This document shows positions 38,144-49,104 of a stretch of DNA of 64,000 nucleotides, piece after piece. Source of the stretch: Mycobacterium sp. ENV421 (GTDB taxonomy: Bacteria > Actinomycetota > Actinomycetes > Mycobacteriales > Mycobacteriaceae); NCBI RefSeq assembly GCF_002887815.1, contig NZ_PDHO01000005.1, forward strand, positions 229,899-293,898, given 5' to 3'. The translations under genes were made by a program, and so were the position numbers. Each line of letters begins with the position of its first letter. The first letter of the stretch is position 1. The notes below the pieces were generated by a model, which saw only the letters and a program-made list of their open reading frames with translations, ran no database searches and was not told the origin of the DNA.

Positions 38144-38149
38144 AGCCTA
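38144..38149 (-). promoter_or_regulatory. Candidate -10 hexamer for gabT
   Basis: Read on the minus strand this is TAGGCT, matching TANNNT, 45 bases before the gabT GTG and downstream of the terminator-like hairpin. The -35 region is poor. Confidence 0.35.
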
Positions 38150-38172
38150 GTCGCGTGACAGCGCGATGCAAC

Positions 38173-38195
38173 TGAAAACTTAGCCCCACGGGCTA
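38173..38195 (-). terminator. Hairpin with T-tract downstream of nitroreductase
   Basis: On the minus strand TAGCCC-GTG-GGGCTA forms a 6-bp hairpin (38195-38181) followed by AAGTTTTC. This is the only terminator candidate in the window with a run of T residues, and it separates the nitroreductase from gabT. Confidence 0.55.
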
Positions 38196-38205
38196 TTGGA
38201 CAATG

Positions 38206-38241
38206 GATTGCGTCGCTTGAGGCCACTCAATCAACGCAATC
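38206..38241. repeat. Long interrupted hairpin over the nitroreductase stop codon
   Basis: Outer arms GATTGCGT and ACGCAATC (8 bp) and inner arms TTGAG and CTCAA with a GCCA tetraloop stack, with a small internal loop, into one hairpin. The nitroreductase stop (38227-38229) is inside. It probably assists termination or protects the 3' end. Confidence 0.6.
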
Positions 38242-38934
38242 AGTCGGACCAGCCGCGGGAAAGGGCGTGCCGTCGACCCGGTCCACCGTGGCGAACGATT
38301 CCACCGGCTGGCGGGTCAGCCGTCTGACCTGGCGAACCGGGTGACCCAGCGCGATCACCGCCGCCAGCGCCAACGGTCCCTCGGCGCCGAGCAGGCGCTT
38401 GACCTCGTCTTCTTCCCTGATGAGCATCGTGGTCAGCACGCCGCCGATCCCTTCTGCGCGGGCGGCCAGCAGGATGCTCCAGGCGAAGGGGTAGACCGAG
38501 GCGCCGCCGGCCAGTGAATAGCGGTCGAGATCTCGGTCGACGGCCGCCAGCTGCGACAGGTCCGCGAACAACGCCAGCAGAACGGGCACCTCGTCGAGGT
38601 GGGCGGCCAAGCCGCTTGCCGCGGCCTGCTCGGCCTGCCCGGTGCCGGCGGCAAGGGCGGACGTCTCGGCGGCGGGGTCGTTGACCGGGGCCCACGGCCG
38701 CAGCCCGGCCGCGGTGAGTGCCAGGTACTCGACCCACGGCTGCCGATACAGCTCACGCAGACGTCCGCGGACCTCGGGATCCTTCACCACGACCAGGCGC
38801 CAGGCCTGCGCGTTGGCGCCGCTGGGCGCGAAGCGCGCGGTGTCGAGGATGCGTGCCAGCACCGTGTCGTCGACCGGCTCGTCGGTGAACTCGCGCACCG
38901 ACCCGGTGCTGCGCAGGGCATCGATCAGGTCCAT
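38227..38934 (-). CDS. Nitroreductase family FMN-dependent oxidoreductase
   Basis: A 235-residue flavoenzyme. STGSVREFTDEPVDD and RFAPSGANAQAWRLVVV form the FMN-binding N-terminal part; PFAWSILLAARAEGIGGVLT and ALAAVIALGHP are the conserved C-terminal stretches. Members reduce nitroaromatics, quinones or act in cofactor metabolism using NAD(P)H. The ATG at 38934 was chosen because upstream sequence is not family-like. It is divergent from yajC. Confidence 0.9.
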   Translation of the reverse strand: MDLIDALRSTGSVREFTDEPVDDTVLARILDTARFAPSGANAQAWRLVVVKDPEVRGRLRELYRQPWVEYLALTAAGLRPWAPVNDPAAETSALAAGTGQAEQAAASGLAAHLDEVPVLLALFADLSQLAAVDRDLDRYSLAGGASVYPFAWSILLAARAEGIGGVLTTMLIREEDEVKRLLGAEGPLALAAVIALGHPVRQVRRLTRQPVESFATVDRVDGTPFPAAGPTDCVD

Positions 38935-39066
38935 CCGACCATCTTCCACCGGCGGTGCCGGTCCAAGCCGGACCGGCGCAATGGCAGACTGGTCAGCTAT
39001 GAAGCCCGCGACCTGACGGTCGCGGCGCGCTGAACCCGGCATCCGAAACGAAAGAATTGTTCCGCC

Positions 39067-39402
39067 ATGGACCTGCTCGTCTTCCTGCCCCTGATCATCA
39101 TCATGGGCGCATTCATGTATTTCGCCTCCCGGCGCCAGCGCAAGGCCATGCAGGCCACCATCGACCTGCATGAGTCCTTGACTGTCGGCGACCGGGTGCA
39201 CACCACCTCCGGCCTTCAGGCCACGATCACCGGGATCACCGACGACACCGTCGACCTCGAGATCGCCCCCGGCGTCGTGACCACCTGGATGAAACTGGCC
39301 ATCCGCGACCGCATCGAGGACGAGGCCGACGACACCGACGACGAGACGAGTGGGGCCACCGAGCTCACCGAGTCCGACGCGGACCGCCTGACCAAAGACT
39401 GA
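39067..39402 (+). CDS. yajC: Preprotein translocase subunit YajC
   Basis: A 111-residue protein with one N-terminal membrane segment ([20 protein letters not shown]), the [21 protein letters not shown] core and an acidic tail. YajC associates with SecDF and the SecYEG translocon. SecD follows after 119 bp. Confidence 0.95.
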   Translation: MDLLVFLPLIIIMGAFMYFASRRQRKAMQATIDLHESLTVGDRVHTTSGLQATITGITDDTVDLEIAPGVVTTWMKLAIRDRIEDEADDTDDETSGATELTESDADRLTKD

Positions 39403-39521
39403 TCGCCAGGCTCGCCACGTACCCTCTAGCGGGAGTTGAAGAGGACCGCGTCCGCGGGACGGGCACTGAGATCTGTAGCGGGACCCAGCGGGTCGCGGCA
39501 CAACCTAGGAGAGACAACAAC

Positions 39522-41369
39522 GTGGCATCGTCTTCGGCGCCGGTGCATCCCTACCGATGGCTGGCGCTGTTCCTGGTCTTGCTCATCGGGGTGTACCTGC
39601 TGGTCTTCCTCACCGGAGACAAACACTCGAGCCCCAAGCTGGGCATCGACCTGCAGGGCGGGACCCGCGTCACCCTGACCGCACGCACCCCGGACGGCTC
39701 CCGTCCGACGCGCGACGCGTTGAATCAGGCTCAGCAGATCATCGGCGCCCGCGTCAACGGTCTTGGCGTGTCGGGCTCAGAAGTCGTGATCGACGGCGAC
39801 AACCTCGTCATCACCGTTCCCGGTAACGACGGCAACGAGGCCCGCAATCTGGGTCAGACCGCCCGGCTGTTCATCCGCCCGGTGATCGGTCAGCCGATCC
39901 CGGTCGAGGCCGTCAAGCAGCAGATGCAGGCGGCGGGCGTGCCCGGCGCCGGCGGGCCCGGCGGTCCGGTGCCCGCACCGGCACCCGGCGCCCCGGCCCC
40001 CGGCGCGCCGCCGGCAGGTGCGCCTGCCCCCGGCGCACCGGCACCCGCGGCCGGTGAGCCGGCCGCCCCACCGCCGGCGGCACCCGCGCCAGCACCGCAA
40101 CCGCGCCCCTACCCGCAAGAGCCGGCACCGTCACCCACCCCCGCACCACCCGCGCCTGCGCCCAGCCAGCCGCCGACGGCGGTCCCGGCTCCACCCGCTC
40201 CCGGGCAACCGGCCCCGCCCGCGGCACCGGCCCCGCCGGACCCCCGCAAGGACCTCGCGGCGCGCATCAGCTTCGAGAAGCAACTGCGGCAGAGCACCAA
40301 CCAGAACCTGCTGCTGATCGCGGTGCAGTACATGGCGGGCAAGTGCGACGAGCCGGACATCCTGGCCGGTAACGACGACCCGAACCTGCCGCTGGTCGCG
40401 TGCTCGCAGGACCACAAGTACATCTATGTGCTGGACAAGTCGATCATCAGCGGCGACGAGATCAAGGACGCGTCCTCGGGCTTCGACCAGCAGAGCGGCG
40501 CCTATGTCGTCAACGTCGAGTTCAAGGACAAGGCGTCCACGACGTGGGCGGACTTCACCGCCGCCAACATCGGCACCCAGACGGCGTTCACCCTGGACTC
40601 CCAGGTGGTCAGCGCCCCGCAGATCCGCGAGGCGATCCCCGGCGGGCGGACCCAGATCAGCGGTGGCAACCCGCCGTTCACCGCCGACACCGCCAAACAA
40701 CTGGCCAACGTTCTGAAATACGGATCGCTGCCGTTGTCCTTCGAGTCCTCGGAGGCCGAAACCGTCTCGGCGACACTGGGATTGGCGTCGCTTCGGGCCG
40801 GCCTGATCGCGGGCGCGATCGGACTGGGGCTGGTGCTGCTGTACTCGCTGCTCTACTACCGGGTGCTGGGACTGTTGACGGCGCTGTCGCTCGTCGCCTC
40901 CGGCGCCATGGTGTTCGGCATCCTGGTGCTGCTCGGGAGATACATCAACTACACCCTCGACCTGGCCGGTATCGCCGGTCTGATCATCGGTATCGGCACG
41001 ACCGCCGACTCGTTCGTGGTGTTCTTCGAACGCATCAAGGACGAGATCCGAGAAGGGCGTTCGTTCCGCTCGGCGGTGCCGCGCGGTTGGGCGCGCGCCC
41101 GTAAGACGATTCTGTCCGGCAACGCGGTCACCTTCCTGGCCGCCGCGGTGCTGTACTTCCTGGCCGTCGGTCAGGTGAAGGGCTTCGCCTTCACCCTCGG
41201 CTTGACGACGATTCTCGACGTCGTCGTGGTGTTCCTGGTGACCTGGCCGCTGGTGTTCCTGGCGTCGAAGTCGACGACTATGGCCAAACCGGCGTTCAAC
41301 GGTCTCGGCGCGGTGCAGCAGATCGCCCGAGAACGGCGAGCCGCCGCCACTGCGACGGGACGGAGGTAA
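39522..41369 (+). CDS. secD: Protein translocase subunit SecD
   Basis: A 615-residue membrane protein that uses the proton gradient to help pull proteins across the membrane. There is one N-terminal membrane segment (about 12-30), the [13 protein letters not shown] motif, a large periplasmic P1 domain and five C-terminal segments with [20 protein letters not shown]. Residues about 141-241 are an extreme Pro/Ala-rich insertion inside P1, longer than in typical SecD. Starts at a GTG. SecF begins 5 bp after the stop. Confidence 0.96.
   Translation: MASSSAPVHPYRWLALFLVLLIGVYLLVFLTGDKHSSPKLGIDLQGGTRVTLTARTPDGSRPTRDALNQAQQIIGARVNGLGVSGSEVVIDGDNLVITVPGNDGNEARNLGQTARLFIRPVIGQPIPVEAVKQQMQAAGVPGAGGPGGPVPAPAPGAPAPGAPPAGAPAPGAPAPAAGEPAAPPPAAPAPAPQPRPYPQEPAPSPTPAPPAPAPSQPPTAVPAPPAPGQPAPPAAPAPPDPRKDLAARISFEKQLRQSTNQNLLLIAVQYMAGKCDEPDILAGNDDPNLPLVACSQDHKYIYVLDKSIISGDEIKDASSGFDQQSGAYVVNVEFKDKASTTWADFTAANIGTQTAFTLDSQVVSAPQIREAIPGGRTQISGGNPPFTADTAKQLANVLKYGSLPLSFESSEAETVSATLGLASLRAGLIAGAIGLGLVLLYSLLYYRVLGLLTALSLVASGAMVFGILVLLGRYINYTLDLAGIAGLIIGIGTTADSFVVFFERIKDEIREGRSFRSAVPRGWARARKTILSGNAVTFLAAAVLYFLAVGQVKGFAFTLGLTTILDVVVVFLVTWPLVFLASKSTTMAKPAFNGLGAVQQIARERRAAATATGRR
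39943..40245 (+). repeat. Pro/Ala low-complexity segment in secD
   Basis: About 100 codons are almost only Pro, Ala and Gly, with repeated APAPGAP-like units. The segment is in frame and interrupts the periplasmic domain, so it probably forms an extended extracytoplasmic linker. Confidence 0.85.
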
Positions 41370-41374
41370 CTCCC

Positions 41375-42646
41375 ATGGCCAAAGACACCGCAGCGGACAC
41401 TGCAGAAGACACGGCATCCACCGCCGTCGAAGCACCCGACCTGGAAGCGGCCGGCGCCGGCGCGCCCAAGCACGGCTTCTTCGTCCGCCTCTACACCGGC
41501 ACCGGTGCCTTCGAGGTCATCGGTAAACGCAAGCTCTGGTATGCGGTCAGCGGGCTGATCGTCCTGGCCTGCATCGCGAGCATCGCGCTGAAGGGCTTCA
41601 CCTTCGGTATCGATTTCGAGGGCGGCACCAAGGTCGGCATGCCGGTCGCCGGTCAGAACGGCACCGCGACAACCCAGCAGGTGGAAGACGTCTTCTCCAA
41701 GACGCTGGGCCGGGCGCCGGGATCGGTCGTGCTGGTCGGCAACGGCAGCTCCGCCACGGTGCAGATCCGCTCGGAGGCGCTGACCAACCAGGAGACCGAG
41801 CGGCTTCGCGACGCGCTGTTCGAGGCGTTCAAGCCGAAGGCCGGCAACGGTCAGCCCGACAAGGCGACGATCAGCGACTCCGCGGTCTCGGAGACCTGGG
41901 GCGACCAGATCACCAAGAAGGCGCTGATCGCGCTCGCGGTGTTCCTGGTGCTCGCGGCGATTTACATCACCTTCCGTTACGAGCGGTACATGGCGATGTC
42001 GGCGTTGCTGACGCTGGTGTTCGACCTCGTCGTCACGGCCGGGGTGTACTCGATCGTCGGCTTCGAGGTCACGCCGGCGACGGTGATCGGTCTGCTCACA
42101 ATCCTCGGCTTCTCGCTGTACGACACGGTCATCGTGTTCGACAAGGTGGAGGAGAACACCCACGGGTTCGAGCACACCACCCGAAGAACGTTCGCCGAAC
42201 AGGCCAACCTCGCGGTGAACCAGACCTTCATGCGATCGATCAACACCAGCCTCATCTCGGTGCTACCGATCGTGGCGCTGATCGTGGTCGCGGTGTGGCT
42301 GCTCGGTGTCGGCACGCTGATGGACCTGGCGCTGGTGCAGCTGGTCGGTGTCATCGTCGGCACCTACTCGTCGATCTTCTTCGCGACCCCGCTGCTGGTG
42401 ACGCTGCGCGAGCGCACCGACCTGGTGCGCACGCACACCCGCCGGGTGCTCAACCGCCGCAAGCCGTCCGCGACGGCCGGCGATGTCGTCACCGGGGGAG
42501 CCGCGGATCTGGACGAGGCCGCCGGCGCGGTCCCGGCCGAGGCGGCCATCGGGGGGACTCCCGCGGTCGGCAACAAGCCCTCGCCGGGTGCCCGTCCGGC
42601 CCGCCCGGGCCGGCCGACGGGCAAACGCAGCCCCCGCGGGCGATAG
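41375..42646 (+). CDS. secF: Protein translocase subunit SecF
   Basis: A 423-residue partner of SecD. The first membrane segment is at about 52-72, followed by FGIDFEGGTKVGMPV, a periplasmic domain and five segments including ILGFSLYDTVIVFDKVEENT. The N-terminal 40 residues are acidic and Ala/Thr-rich and the C-terminal 70 are Pro/Arg/Ala-rich, both typical for mycobacteria. A GGAGG lies upstream of the ATG. Confidence 0.97.
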   Translation: MAKDTAADTAEDTASTAVEAPDLEAAGAGAPKHGFFVRLYTGTGAFEVIGKRKLWYAVSGLIVLACIASIALKGFTFGIDFEGGTKVGMPVAGQNGTATTQQVEDVFSKTLGRAPGSVVLVGNGSSATVQIRSEALTNQETERLRDALFEAFKPKAGNGQPDKATISDSAVSETWGDQITKKALIALAVFLVLAAIYITFRYERYMAMSALLTLVFDLVVTAGVYSIVGFEVTPATVIGLLTILGFSLYDTVIVFDKVEENTHGFEHTTRRTFAEQANLAVNQTFMRSINTSLISVLPIVALIVVAVWLLGVGTLMDLALVQLVGVIVGTYSSIFFATPLLVTLRERTDLVRTHTRRVLNRRKPSATAGDVVTGGAADLDEAAGAVPAEAAIGGTPAVGNKPSPGARPARPGRPTGKRSPRGR

Positions 42647-42652
42647 CGCGCC

Positions 42653-44314
42653 ATGGCAGTCAGGCGCAGGCGCGCCGCCGCTGTCGCAGTGGCCGCCGTC
42701 CTGGGGGTGCTCGCGCCGAGCGTCCTGACGTCGTGTTCGGGTAGCCCGGCGGACCAGATCAACTACGCCGTCGACGGCATGCTGCTCACCTACAACACCA
42801 ATACGGTGCGCGGGGCGGCCTCGGCGGGTCCGCAGGCCTTCGCGCGGGTGCTCACCGGCTTCAATTTCCACGGGCCCGACGGCCAGGTGCTGGCCGATCA
42901 CGACTTCGGGTCGGTGTCGGTGGTGGGCCGCGATCCGCTGGTGCTGGACTATCAGATCGCCGACAACGCCGTGTATTCCGACGGCAAGCCGGTGACCTGT
43001 GACGACATGGTGCTGGCGTGGGCGGCGCAGTCGGGGCGGTTCCCGGCGTTCGATGCCGCCAGCCGCGCCGGCTACCTGGACATCGACACCGTGGACTGTC
43101 AGCCGGGCCAGAAGAAGGCCCGGGTCACGTACTTTCCGGGCCGCGCCGTCACCGACTACCTGCAGTTGTTCACCGCCACCTCGATGATGCCGTCGCACGT
43201 GCTCGGCGACGTCCTCGGCGTCGATGTCACCCGGACGATCCAGGGCGGCGACCCTGCCGCCATCGACCGCATCGCCCAGGCGTGGAACTCGGTGTGGGAT
43301 CTCAAGCCCGGCCTGAGTGCCGACGACCTCAAGCGCTTTCCGTCGTCGGGGCCGTACAAGATCGACGCGGTGCTGCCCGAGGGCGCGGTGGTCCTCACCG
43401 CCAATGACCGCTGGTGGGGCGCCAAGCCGATCACCAAGCGGATCACGGTGTGGCCGCGCGGCGTCGATGTACAAGACCGCATCAACAGCGGCACGTTCCA
43501 GGTGGTCGACGTGGCCACCGGATCGTCGGGCACGCTGACCACCCCCGACGGCTACGACCGCCGCGAGCTGCCGTCCGGCGGGATCGAGCAGCTGATCTTC
43601 GCCCCGGCCGGACCCTTGGCCGCGACGCCGGCCCGCCGCGCGGTGGCGCTGTGCACCCCGCGCGACCTGATCGCGTTGAACGCCGAGACGCCGATCTCGA
43701 ATGCCCGCCTCAATCCCGCGACCGACGACGCCTTCAGCGGCATCGAAGGGGTGGCGATCGGCCCTCAGTTCGGTGCGGCCAACCCCGACGCCGCCCGCGA
43801 TGCGCTCGGCGGCCAGCCGCTGACCGTGCGGATCGGCTACCAGGCGCCCAATCCGCGGCTGGCGGCCACCGTCGGCGCGATCACCAAGTCGTGCGCGGCG
43901 GCCGGTATCACCGTCGTCGATGCGACGTCGGAGTCGGCGGGCCCGCAGGCGCTGCGTGACGGCCAGCTCGACGTCCTGCTGGCCAGCACCGGCGGCGCGA
44001 CCGGCAGTGGCTCGACCGGGTCGTCGGCGCTGGATGCCTACACGCTGTTCGCCGGCAACGGCAACAACTTGCCGCGGTACTCCAATCCGCAGATCGACGG
44101 CATCATCTCGGCGCTGGCCATCACCTCCGATTCGAAGGAACAGGCCAGGTCGCTGGCTGACAGTTCCCCGATTCTGTGGGGCGACATGCCGACCCTGCCG
44201 CTGTACCGTCAGCAGCGCACCATGCTGGTATCGAAGAAGATGTACGCCGTCGAGGGCAATCCCACCAAGTGGGGCGCGGGCTGGAACATGGACAGGTGGG
44301 TGTTCGAGAAGTGA
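42653..44314 (+). CDS. ABC transporter substrate-binding lipoprotein (peptide/SBP family 5)
   Basis: A 553-residue exported protein with a twin-basic signal peptide and lipobox LTSC at about residue 28. The mature part is an extracellular solute-binding family 5 domain (DppA/OppA type), including [20 protein letters not shown] and [16 protein letters not shown]. No permease or ATPase genes adjoin it. Position after secF and before apt matches Rv2585c. It is probably on the secDF-apt transcript: it starts 6 bp after secF and overlaps apt by 4 bp. Confidence 0.9.
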   Translation: MAVRRRRAAAVAVAAVLGVLAPSVLTSCSGSPADQINYAVDGMLLTYNTNTVRGAASAGPQAFARVLTGFNFHGPDGQVLADHDFGSVSVVGRDPLVLDYQIADNAVYSDGKPVTCDDMVLAWAAQSGRFPAFDAASRAGYLDIDTVDCQPGQKKARVTYFPGRAVTDYLQLFTATSMMPSHVLGDVLGVDVTRTIQGGDPAAIDRIAQAWNSVWDLKPGLSADDLKRFPSSGPYKIDAVLPEGAVVLTANDRWWGAKPITKRITVWPRGVDVQDRINSGTFQVVDVATGSSGTLTTPDGYDRRELPSGGIEQLIFAPAGPLAATPARRAVALCTPRDLIALNAETPISNARLNPATDDAFSGIEGVAIGPQFGAANPDAARDALGGQPLTVRIGYQAPNPRLAATVGAITKSCAAAGITVVDATSESAGPQALRDGQLDVLLASTGGATGSGSTGSSALDAYTLFAGNGNNLPRYSNPQIDGIISALAITSDSKEQARSLADSSPILWGDMPTLPLYRQQRTMLVSKKMYAVEGNPTKWGAGWNMDRWVFEK

Positions 44315-44874
44315 CGTCTTCTTCGGAGCCGGAAGGCCGGCGACAGAGCGCCTCGGCGGTGGCCGACGTCCTCACGGCGCTCATCCGGGAGGTGCCGGAC
44401 TTCCCGGAGCCGGGCATCCAATTCAAGGACCTCACCCCGGTGCTGGCCGACCGGCACGGTCTGGCCGTCATCACCGCGGCGATGGCCGAGATCGCCGAGG
44501 GCGCCGATCTGGTGGCCGGCATCGATGCCCGTGGATTCCTGCTCGGCGGCGCGGTCGCCCATCGGCTCGGTATCGGCGTGCTGGCCGTCCGCAAAGGCGG
44601 GAAGCTGCCTCCGCCGGTGCACAGCGAGACCTACACGCTCGAATACGGCACGGCCACATTGGAGATCCCGGCCGACGGGATCGAGCTGGCCGGGCGGCGC
44701 GTGGTCATCATCGACGACGTGCTCGCCACCGGGGGAACCCTGGCTGCGGCGCGTTCCCTGCTGGCGGCAAGTGGGGCGGAGGTGTCCGCTGCCGCGGTGG
44801 TGCTGGAACTGCCCGGCCTCGGCGGGCGCGAGAAGGTCGCGCCGCTGCAGGTGACCAGCCTGCAAACCATCTGA
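44311..44874 (+). CDS. apt: Adenine phosphoribosyltransferase
   Basis: A 187-residue purine-salvage enzyme making AMP from adenine and [24 protein letters not shown] is the APRT N-terminal signature, [17 protein letters not shown] the hood region and [17 protein letters not shown] the PRPP-binding loop. Starts at a GTG overlapping the lipoprotein stop. Normally relA follows directly; here an additional gene intervenes. Confidence 0.95.
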   Translation: MTSSSEPEGRRQSASAVADVLTALIREVPDFPEPGIQFKDLTPVLADRHGLAVITAAMAEIAEGADLVAGIDARGFLLGGAVAHRLGIGVLAVRKGGKLPPPVHSETYTLEYGTATLEIPADGIELAGRRVVIIDDVLATGGTLAAARSLLAASGAEVSAAAVVLELPGLGGREKVAPLQVTSLQTI

Positions 44875-44887
44875 GCCGGTTAACTGT

Positions 44888-44911
44888 CCGGACCGCCGTA
44901 TGGCGGCCCGG
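44888..44911 (+). terminator. Hairpin downstream of apt
   Basis: CCGG-A-CCGCC and GGCGG-C-CCGG pair into a 10-position stem with one A/C mismatch and a GTAT loop, 13 bp after the apt stop. No T-tract. Confidence 0.55.
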
Positions 44912-45012
44912 CAAACGCCAAGTGGCAGTTTGACATTCGTGTTGTCCGTCACCGGATGACTCGGCGATGCTTGCGCAGAGCGGCCTGTCGGGGGCCCGCC
45001 GAGGAGGCATCT

Positions 45013-46656
45013 GTGCAATCCACCATTCTGGTTCCGCGGCTCGCCGCAGCAGCTTTCGCCGTCGGGGTGGGGCTGGCGATCGGCAGCGCCTGCGCGACGG
45101 CATCCGCCGATACGCCGGATTCGTCGTCGTCGGCCGCCCGCACGAGTGTCGGGCACGGACCGGCCAAGCCGCGCGCTCGCGCCGCGGCGACCACCCCGTC
45201 GGCGGCCAAGACCGCCACGGCAGCCACTGCACGGGCCGCACGCCTGACGCCGCCCTCGGCGGTGGCGTCCTCGACCCCCACCAGGAAGCTGCGTGCGCCG
45301 TCGCAACTGCGGATTGATGTCGACATCCTTGCCGCCAATGTCGCCAGCCTGCTGGGCTATGCCCCGAACCCGGCCAACACCGGTGGTGTCGGCGCGGTGC
45401 TGCCGTTGCGCACCATGCTTTTCGACGCGATCGACGCGGTGCGTCGGGCCACCGATCGCAGCGCGGTCAATGCCGTTCCGGCCCTGCACCCGCGTGCGGT
45501 GTACGAGTTCGTCACCGGCGAGGTGATCGGTGATCTGGTGCCCTCTGACCCCAACGGCGACAAGCTGACGTACCGGGTCGCCCAGGGGCCGGCCAACGGC
45601 ACGCTGACGATCAACCCGAACGGCACCTACTACTACAAGCCCACCAACGATTTTGCCGAAAGCGGTGGGGTCGACACCTTCACTGTCGTCGCCGATGACG
45701 GGCAGAACGGTTTGACGGTGGTCCCGGTGAACGTCACGGTCAGACCGACGCTCGGGGTGACGGAAAGGTTCTGGTTCCGCAACTACACGCTGGCGCCGCT
45801 GAAGTTCAACGGCTACGCCGGCGGCACCGGTGATCTGGACGGTGGCCCTGCGGTCGGCACGGTCATCATGCCGGGCGGTGAGGCCAGCTGGGATGTCAAT
45901 TGGTACCTGTTCCGTGTCGGTGACATCGTCACCAATTTCGGCACCGTCGGCTTCGGGTACACCCCCTCCAACTTCGGCTACGTGCCCGACGGCTACCAGG
46001 GCACGACCTTCCAGGTGAAATTCCAGACCAAGCCACGGGCCACCAGCTGCGGCTCCGGCGGCAACGGGGAATGCAATGTCCCGAACGACAAGATGGCGAT
46101 CGGGCAGGACCAGGGAGCCCCGACGATCACCCTCGGCGCGGCGGACGCGGCCAAGATCGCGGCGGTGCTTCCCAACGTCTGCTACGACGGCTCGATAGCA
46201 AACTGCACCTTCACCGCGAAGAGCGAAGTGAAGGGCTTCAGCCCGGTGCGGACCGTCGGCACCCCGGTGTCGAACACCACGTCGACACCAACGACCTACA
46301 GCATCGCCATCGCCGACCAGGTGTCACAGTCCGACACCGTGGGGTTGAGCGTGAAGCTGTCCGGCGGCGGTCTGGCCAAGCTCGCGTCGATCATCAACAT
46401 CGAGATCACCGCCAACTACTCCCATACGTGGGTACAGACCCACACCTTCACGCAGACGATGAACGTGCCGGTCGCCCCGGGCAAGACGGCGTGGATCGAA
46501 GGTTCGGTGCCGGTGTGGAACGTGACCGGCGACTTCACCATCAAGCTCGGCAACTCGACTTACCAGCTCGACGGCGCGACGTTCTCGACGCCGAATCCGA
46601 ACGAGCCGGGCAGCTACGTCATCCGGGACAAGCCGATCACCTCCGCGCTGGATTAG
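45013..46656 (+). CDS. Secreted Ig/cadherin-like protein with aerolysin/MTX2-like C-terminal region
   Basis: A 547-residue exported protein starting at a GTG with GAGGAGG five bases upstream. A signal peptide ends near residue 33 (ACATASA), followed by an Ala/Thr/Arg-rich linker. A cadherin/VCBS-type beta domain spans about 162-245 ([34 protein letters not shown]). The last 300 residues are beta-rich. Residues about 423-510 show two alternating polar/hydrophobic strands, then a central short loop, then [16 protein letters not shown], a pattern seen in the stem region of aerolysin/ETX-MTX2 pore formers. That assignment is by eye. The gene sits between apt and relA, which are normally adjacent; an exact TTGACA at 44930 may be its -35. 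Confidence 0.7.
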   Translation: MQSTILVPRLAAAAFAVGVGLAIGSACATASADTPDSSSSAARTSVGHGPAKPRARAAATTPSAAKTATAATARAARLTPPSAVASSTPTRKLRAPSQLRIDVDILAANVASLLGYAPNPANTGGVGAVLPLRTMLFDAIDAVRRATDRSAVNAVPALHPRAVYEFVTGEVIGDLVPSDPNGDKLTYRVAQGPANGTLTINPNGTYYYKPTNDFAESGGVDTFTVVADDGQNGLTVVPVNVTVRPTLGVTERFWFRNYTLAPLKFNGYAGGTGDLDGGPAVGTVIMPGGEASWDVNWYLFRVGDIVTNFGTVGFGYTPSNFGYVPDGYQGTTFQVKFQTKPRATSCGSGGNGECNVPNDKMAIGQDQGAPTITLGAADAAKIAAVLPNVCYDGSIANCTFTAKSEVKGFSPVRTVGTPVSNTTSTPTTYSIAIADQVSQSDTVGLSVKLSGGGLAKLASIINIEITANYSHTWVQTHTFTQTMNVPVAPGKTAWIEGSVPVWNVTGDFTIKLGNSTYQLDGATFSTPNPNEPGSYVIRDKPITSALD

Positions 46657-46698
46657 CCGCGAGGGGCCGGGCCGGCCACTCGACCGCGGACGGGGAGA

Positions 46699-46704
46699 TA
46701 TCCT
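46699..46704 (+). promoter_or_regulatory. Candidate -10 hexamer for relA
   Basis: TATCCT, 32 bases before the relA ATG in the 80-bp gap after the secreted-protein gene, fits TANNNT and could allow relA transcription independent of apt. Confidence 0.35.
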
Positions 46705-46736
46705 CGAAGTCGGTCCTGGTGGCGAGGAGGTGCGGC

Positions 46737-49088
46737 ATGGCAGACGACAACGCGTCGCTGACCGCCGCGCCGGCGCCGGTCTCCGACGTCCCGCCCGCCG
46801 AGCCGCGGACCGAAACCCCCAAAACCACCAGCAGCGCATCGCGGCGGGTGCGAGCCCGGCTCGCACGGCGGATGACGTCGCAGCGCAGCACCGTCAACCC
46901 GGTCCTCGAACCGCTGGTGGCCGTCCACCGGGAGTTCTACCCCAAGGCCGACCTGGCGATCCTGCAGCGCGCCTATGAGGTGGCCGAGGCCAAGCACGCC
47001 GATCAGCTGCGCCGCTCCGGCGATCCCTACATCACCCACCCGCTGGCCGTCGCGAACATCCTCGCCGAACTCGGCATGGACACCATCACGCTGGTGGCCG
47101 CGCTGCTGCACGACACCGTGGAGGACACCGGTTACGCCATGGAGGCGCTGACCGCCGACTTCGGCGAGGAGGTCGCCCACCTGGTGGACGGGGTGACCAA
47201 GCTGGACAAGGTCGCGCTGGGCACCGCCGCCGAGGGCGAGACCATCCGCAAGATGATCATCGCGATGGCGCGCGATCCGCGGGTGTTGGTCATCAAGGTC
47301 GCCGACCGGCTGCACAACATGCGCACCATGCGGTTCCTGCCGCCGGAGAAGCAGGCCCGCAAAGCTCGCGAGACGCTGGAAGTGATTGCCCCCCTTGCCC
47401 ATCGGCTGGGGATGGCGACGGTCAAGTGGGAACTCGAGGATTTGTCGTTCGCGATCCTGCACCCCAAGCGTTACGAGGAGATCGTCCGGCTGGTCGCCGA
47501 CCGCGCACCGTCGCGGGACACCTACCTGGCCAAGGTCCGCGTCGAGATCAACAGCGCGCTGTCGGGGATGAAGATCAACGCCAGCGTGGAGGGCAGGCCG
47601 AAGCACTACTGGTCGATCTACCAGAAGATGATCGTCAAGGGCCGCGACTTCGACGACATCCACGACCTGGTCGGTGTGCGGATCCTCTGTGAAGAGATCC
47701 GCGACTGTTATGCCGCTGTCGGCGTTGTGCATTCGCTGTGGCAGCCGATGCCCGGCCGGTTCAAGGACTACATCGCCCAACCCCGTTTCGGGGTGTACCA
47801 GTCGCTGCACACCACGGTCGTCGGACCGGAAGGCAAGCCGCTGGAGGTGCAGATCCGCACCCGCGACATGCACGACACCGCGGAGTTCGGCATCGCGGCG
47901 CACTGGCGCTACAAGGAATCCAAGGGCCGCAACGGTGTTCCGCACCCGCACAGCGCCGCCGAGATCGACGAGACGGCCTGGATGCGACAGCTTCTGGACT
48001 GGCAGCGGGAAGCCGCGGACCCCGGCGAGTTCCTGGAGTCGCTGCGGTACGACCTTGCGGTGCAGGAGATCTTCGTGTTCACCCCGAAGGGCGACGTGGT
48101 CACCCTGCCGGCCGGTTCGACGCCGGTGGACTTCGCGTACGCGGTGCACACCGAGGTCGGCCACCGCTGCATCGGCGCCCGGGTCGACGGCCGGCTTGTG
48201 GCGCTGGAACGCAAGCTCGAAAACGGTGAGCGGGTGGAGGTTTTCACCTCCAAGGCGCCCAATGCCGGGCCGTCCCGCGACTGGCAGGGCTTCGTGGTGT
48301 CCCCGCGGGCCAAGGCCAAGATCCGGCAGTGGTTCGCCAAGGAGCGCCGCGACGAGGCGCTGGAGGCCGGCAAGGACTCGATCGCACGCGAGGTGCGACG
48401 TGGCGGCCTCCCGTTGCAGAAACTGGTCAACGGTGAGGCGATGTCGGCGCTCGCCCAGGAACTCCGCTACGCCGACGTCTCGGCGCTGTACACCGCGGTC
48501 GGTGAGGGTCATGTATCGCCGCGGCATGTCGTGCAGCGGCTGGTGGCACAGCTCGGCGGCGCTGAGAGTGCCGAAGACGAACTGGCCGAGCGCTCCACGC
48601 CGGCGACCATGCCAGTGCGCCAGCGCAGCAGCGACGACACCGGGGTCGCCGTGCCTGGTGCGACCGGGGTGCTGACCAAGCTGGCCAAGTGCTGCACTCC
48701 GGTTCCCGGCGACAACATCATGGGCTTCGTCACCCGGGGTGGCGGGGTCAGCGTGCACCGCACCGACTGCACGAATGCCGCGTCGCTGCAACAGCAGTCG
48801 GAACGCATCATCGAGGTGAACTGGGCGCCGTCACCGACTTCGGTGTTCCTGGTGGCGATTCAGGTCGAGGCTCTTGATCGGCACCGGCTGCTCTCCGATG
48901 TCACGAGGGTGCTGGCCGACGAACGCGTCAACATCCTGTCGGCGTCGGTCACCACATCCAACGATCGAGTCGCGGTGAGCCGCTTCACGTTCGAGATGGG
49001 TGATCCCAAGCATCTCGGTCACGTGCTCAACGCGGTCCGCAATATCGAGGGTGTCTACGACGTGTACCGGGTGACGAGCGCGGCCTGA
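46737..49088 (+). CDS. relA: Bifunctional (p)ppGpp synthetase/hydrolase
   Basis: A 783-residue RSH protein. The HD hydrolase domain has [11 protein letters not shown] and [16 protein letters not shown]; the synthetase domain has [20 protein letters not shown] and [17 protein letters not shown]; then the TGS domain ([20 protein letters not shown]), a zinc-finger/helical region with [19 protein letters not shown], and a C-terminal ACT domain. It both makes and degrades the stringent-response alarmone. The ATG at 46737 has AGGAGG six bases upstream. All catalytic motifs are intact for both activities. Confidence 0.97.
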   Translation: MADDNASLTAAPAPVSDVPPAEPRTETPKTTSSASRRVRARLARRMTSQRSTVNPVLEPLVAVHREFYPKADLAILQRAYEVAEAKHADQLRRSGDPYITHPLAVANILAELGMDTITLVAALLHDTVEDTGYAMEALTADFGEEVAHLVDGVTKLDKVALGTAAEGETIRKMIIAMARDPRVLVIKVADRLHNMRTMRFLPPEKQARKARETLEVIAPLAHRLGMATVKWELEDLSFAILHPKRYEEIVRLVADRAPSRDTYLAKVRVEINSALSGMKINASVEGRPKHYWSIYQKMIVKGRDFDDIHDLVGVRILCEEIRDCYAAVGVVHSLWQPMPGRFKDYIAQPRFGVYQSLHTTVVGPEGKPLEVQIRTRDMHDTAEFGIAAHWRYKESKGRNGVPHPHSAAEIDETAWMRQLLDWQREAADPGEFLESLRYDLAVQEIFVFTPKGDVVTLPAGSTPVDFAYAVHTEVGHRCIGARVDGRLVALERKLENGERVEVFTSKAPNAGPSRDWQGFVVSPRAKAKIRQWFAKERRDEALEAGKDSIAREVRRGGLPLQKLVNGEAMSALAQELRYADVSALYTAVGEGHVSPRHVVQRLVAQLGGAESAEDELAERSTPATMPVRQRSSDDTGVAVPGATGVLTKLAKCCTPVPGDNIMGFVTRGGGVSVHRTDCTNAASLQQQSERIIEVNWAPSPTSVFLVAIQVEALDRHRLLSDVTRVLADERVNILSASVTTSNDRVAVSRFTFEMGDPKHLGHVLNAVRNIEGVYDVYRVTSAA

Positions 49089-49104
49089 TCGGTATAGCGA
49101 CCGG

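Noticed and set aside
46653..48791. 712-codon open frame antisense to relA
   Set aside because: A GC-driven shadow of the intact relA gene. No domain is recognisable.
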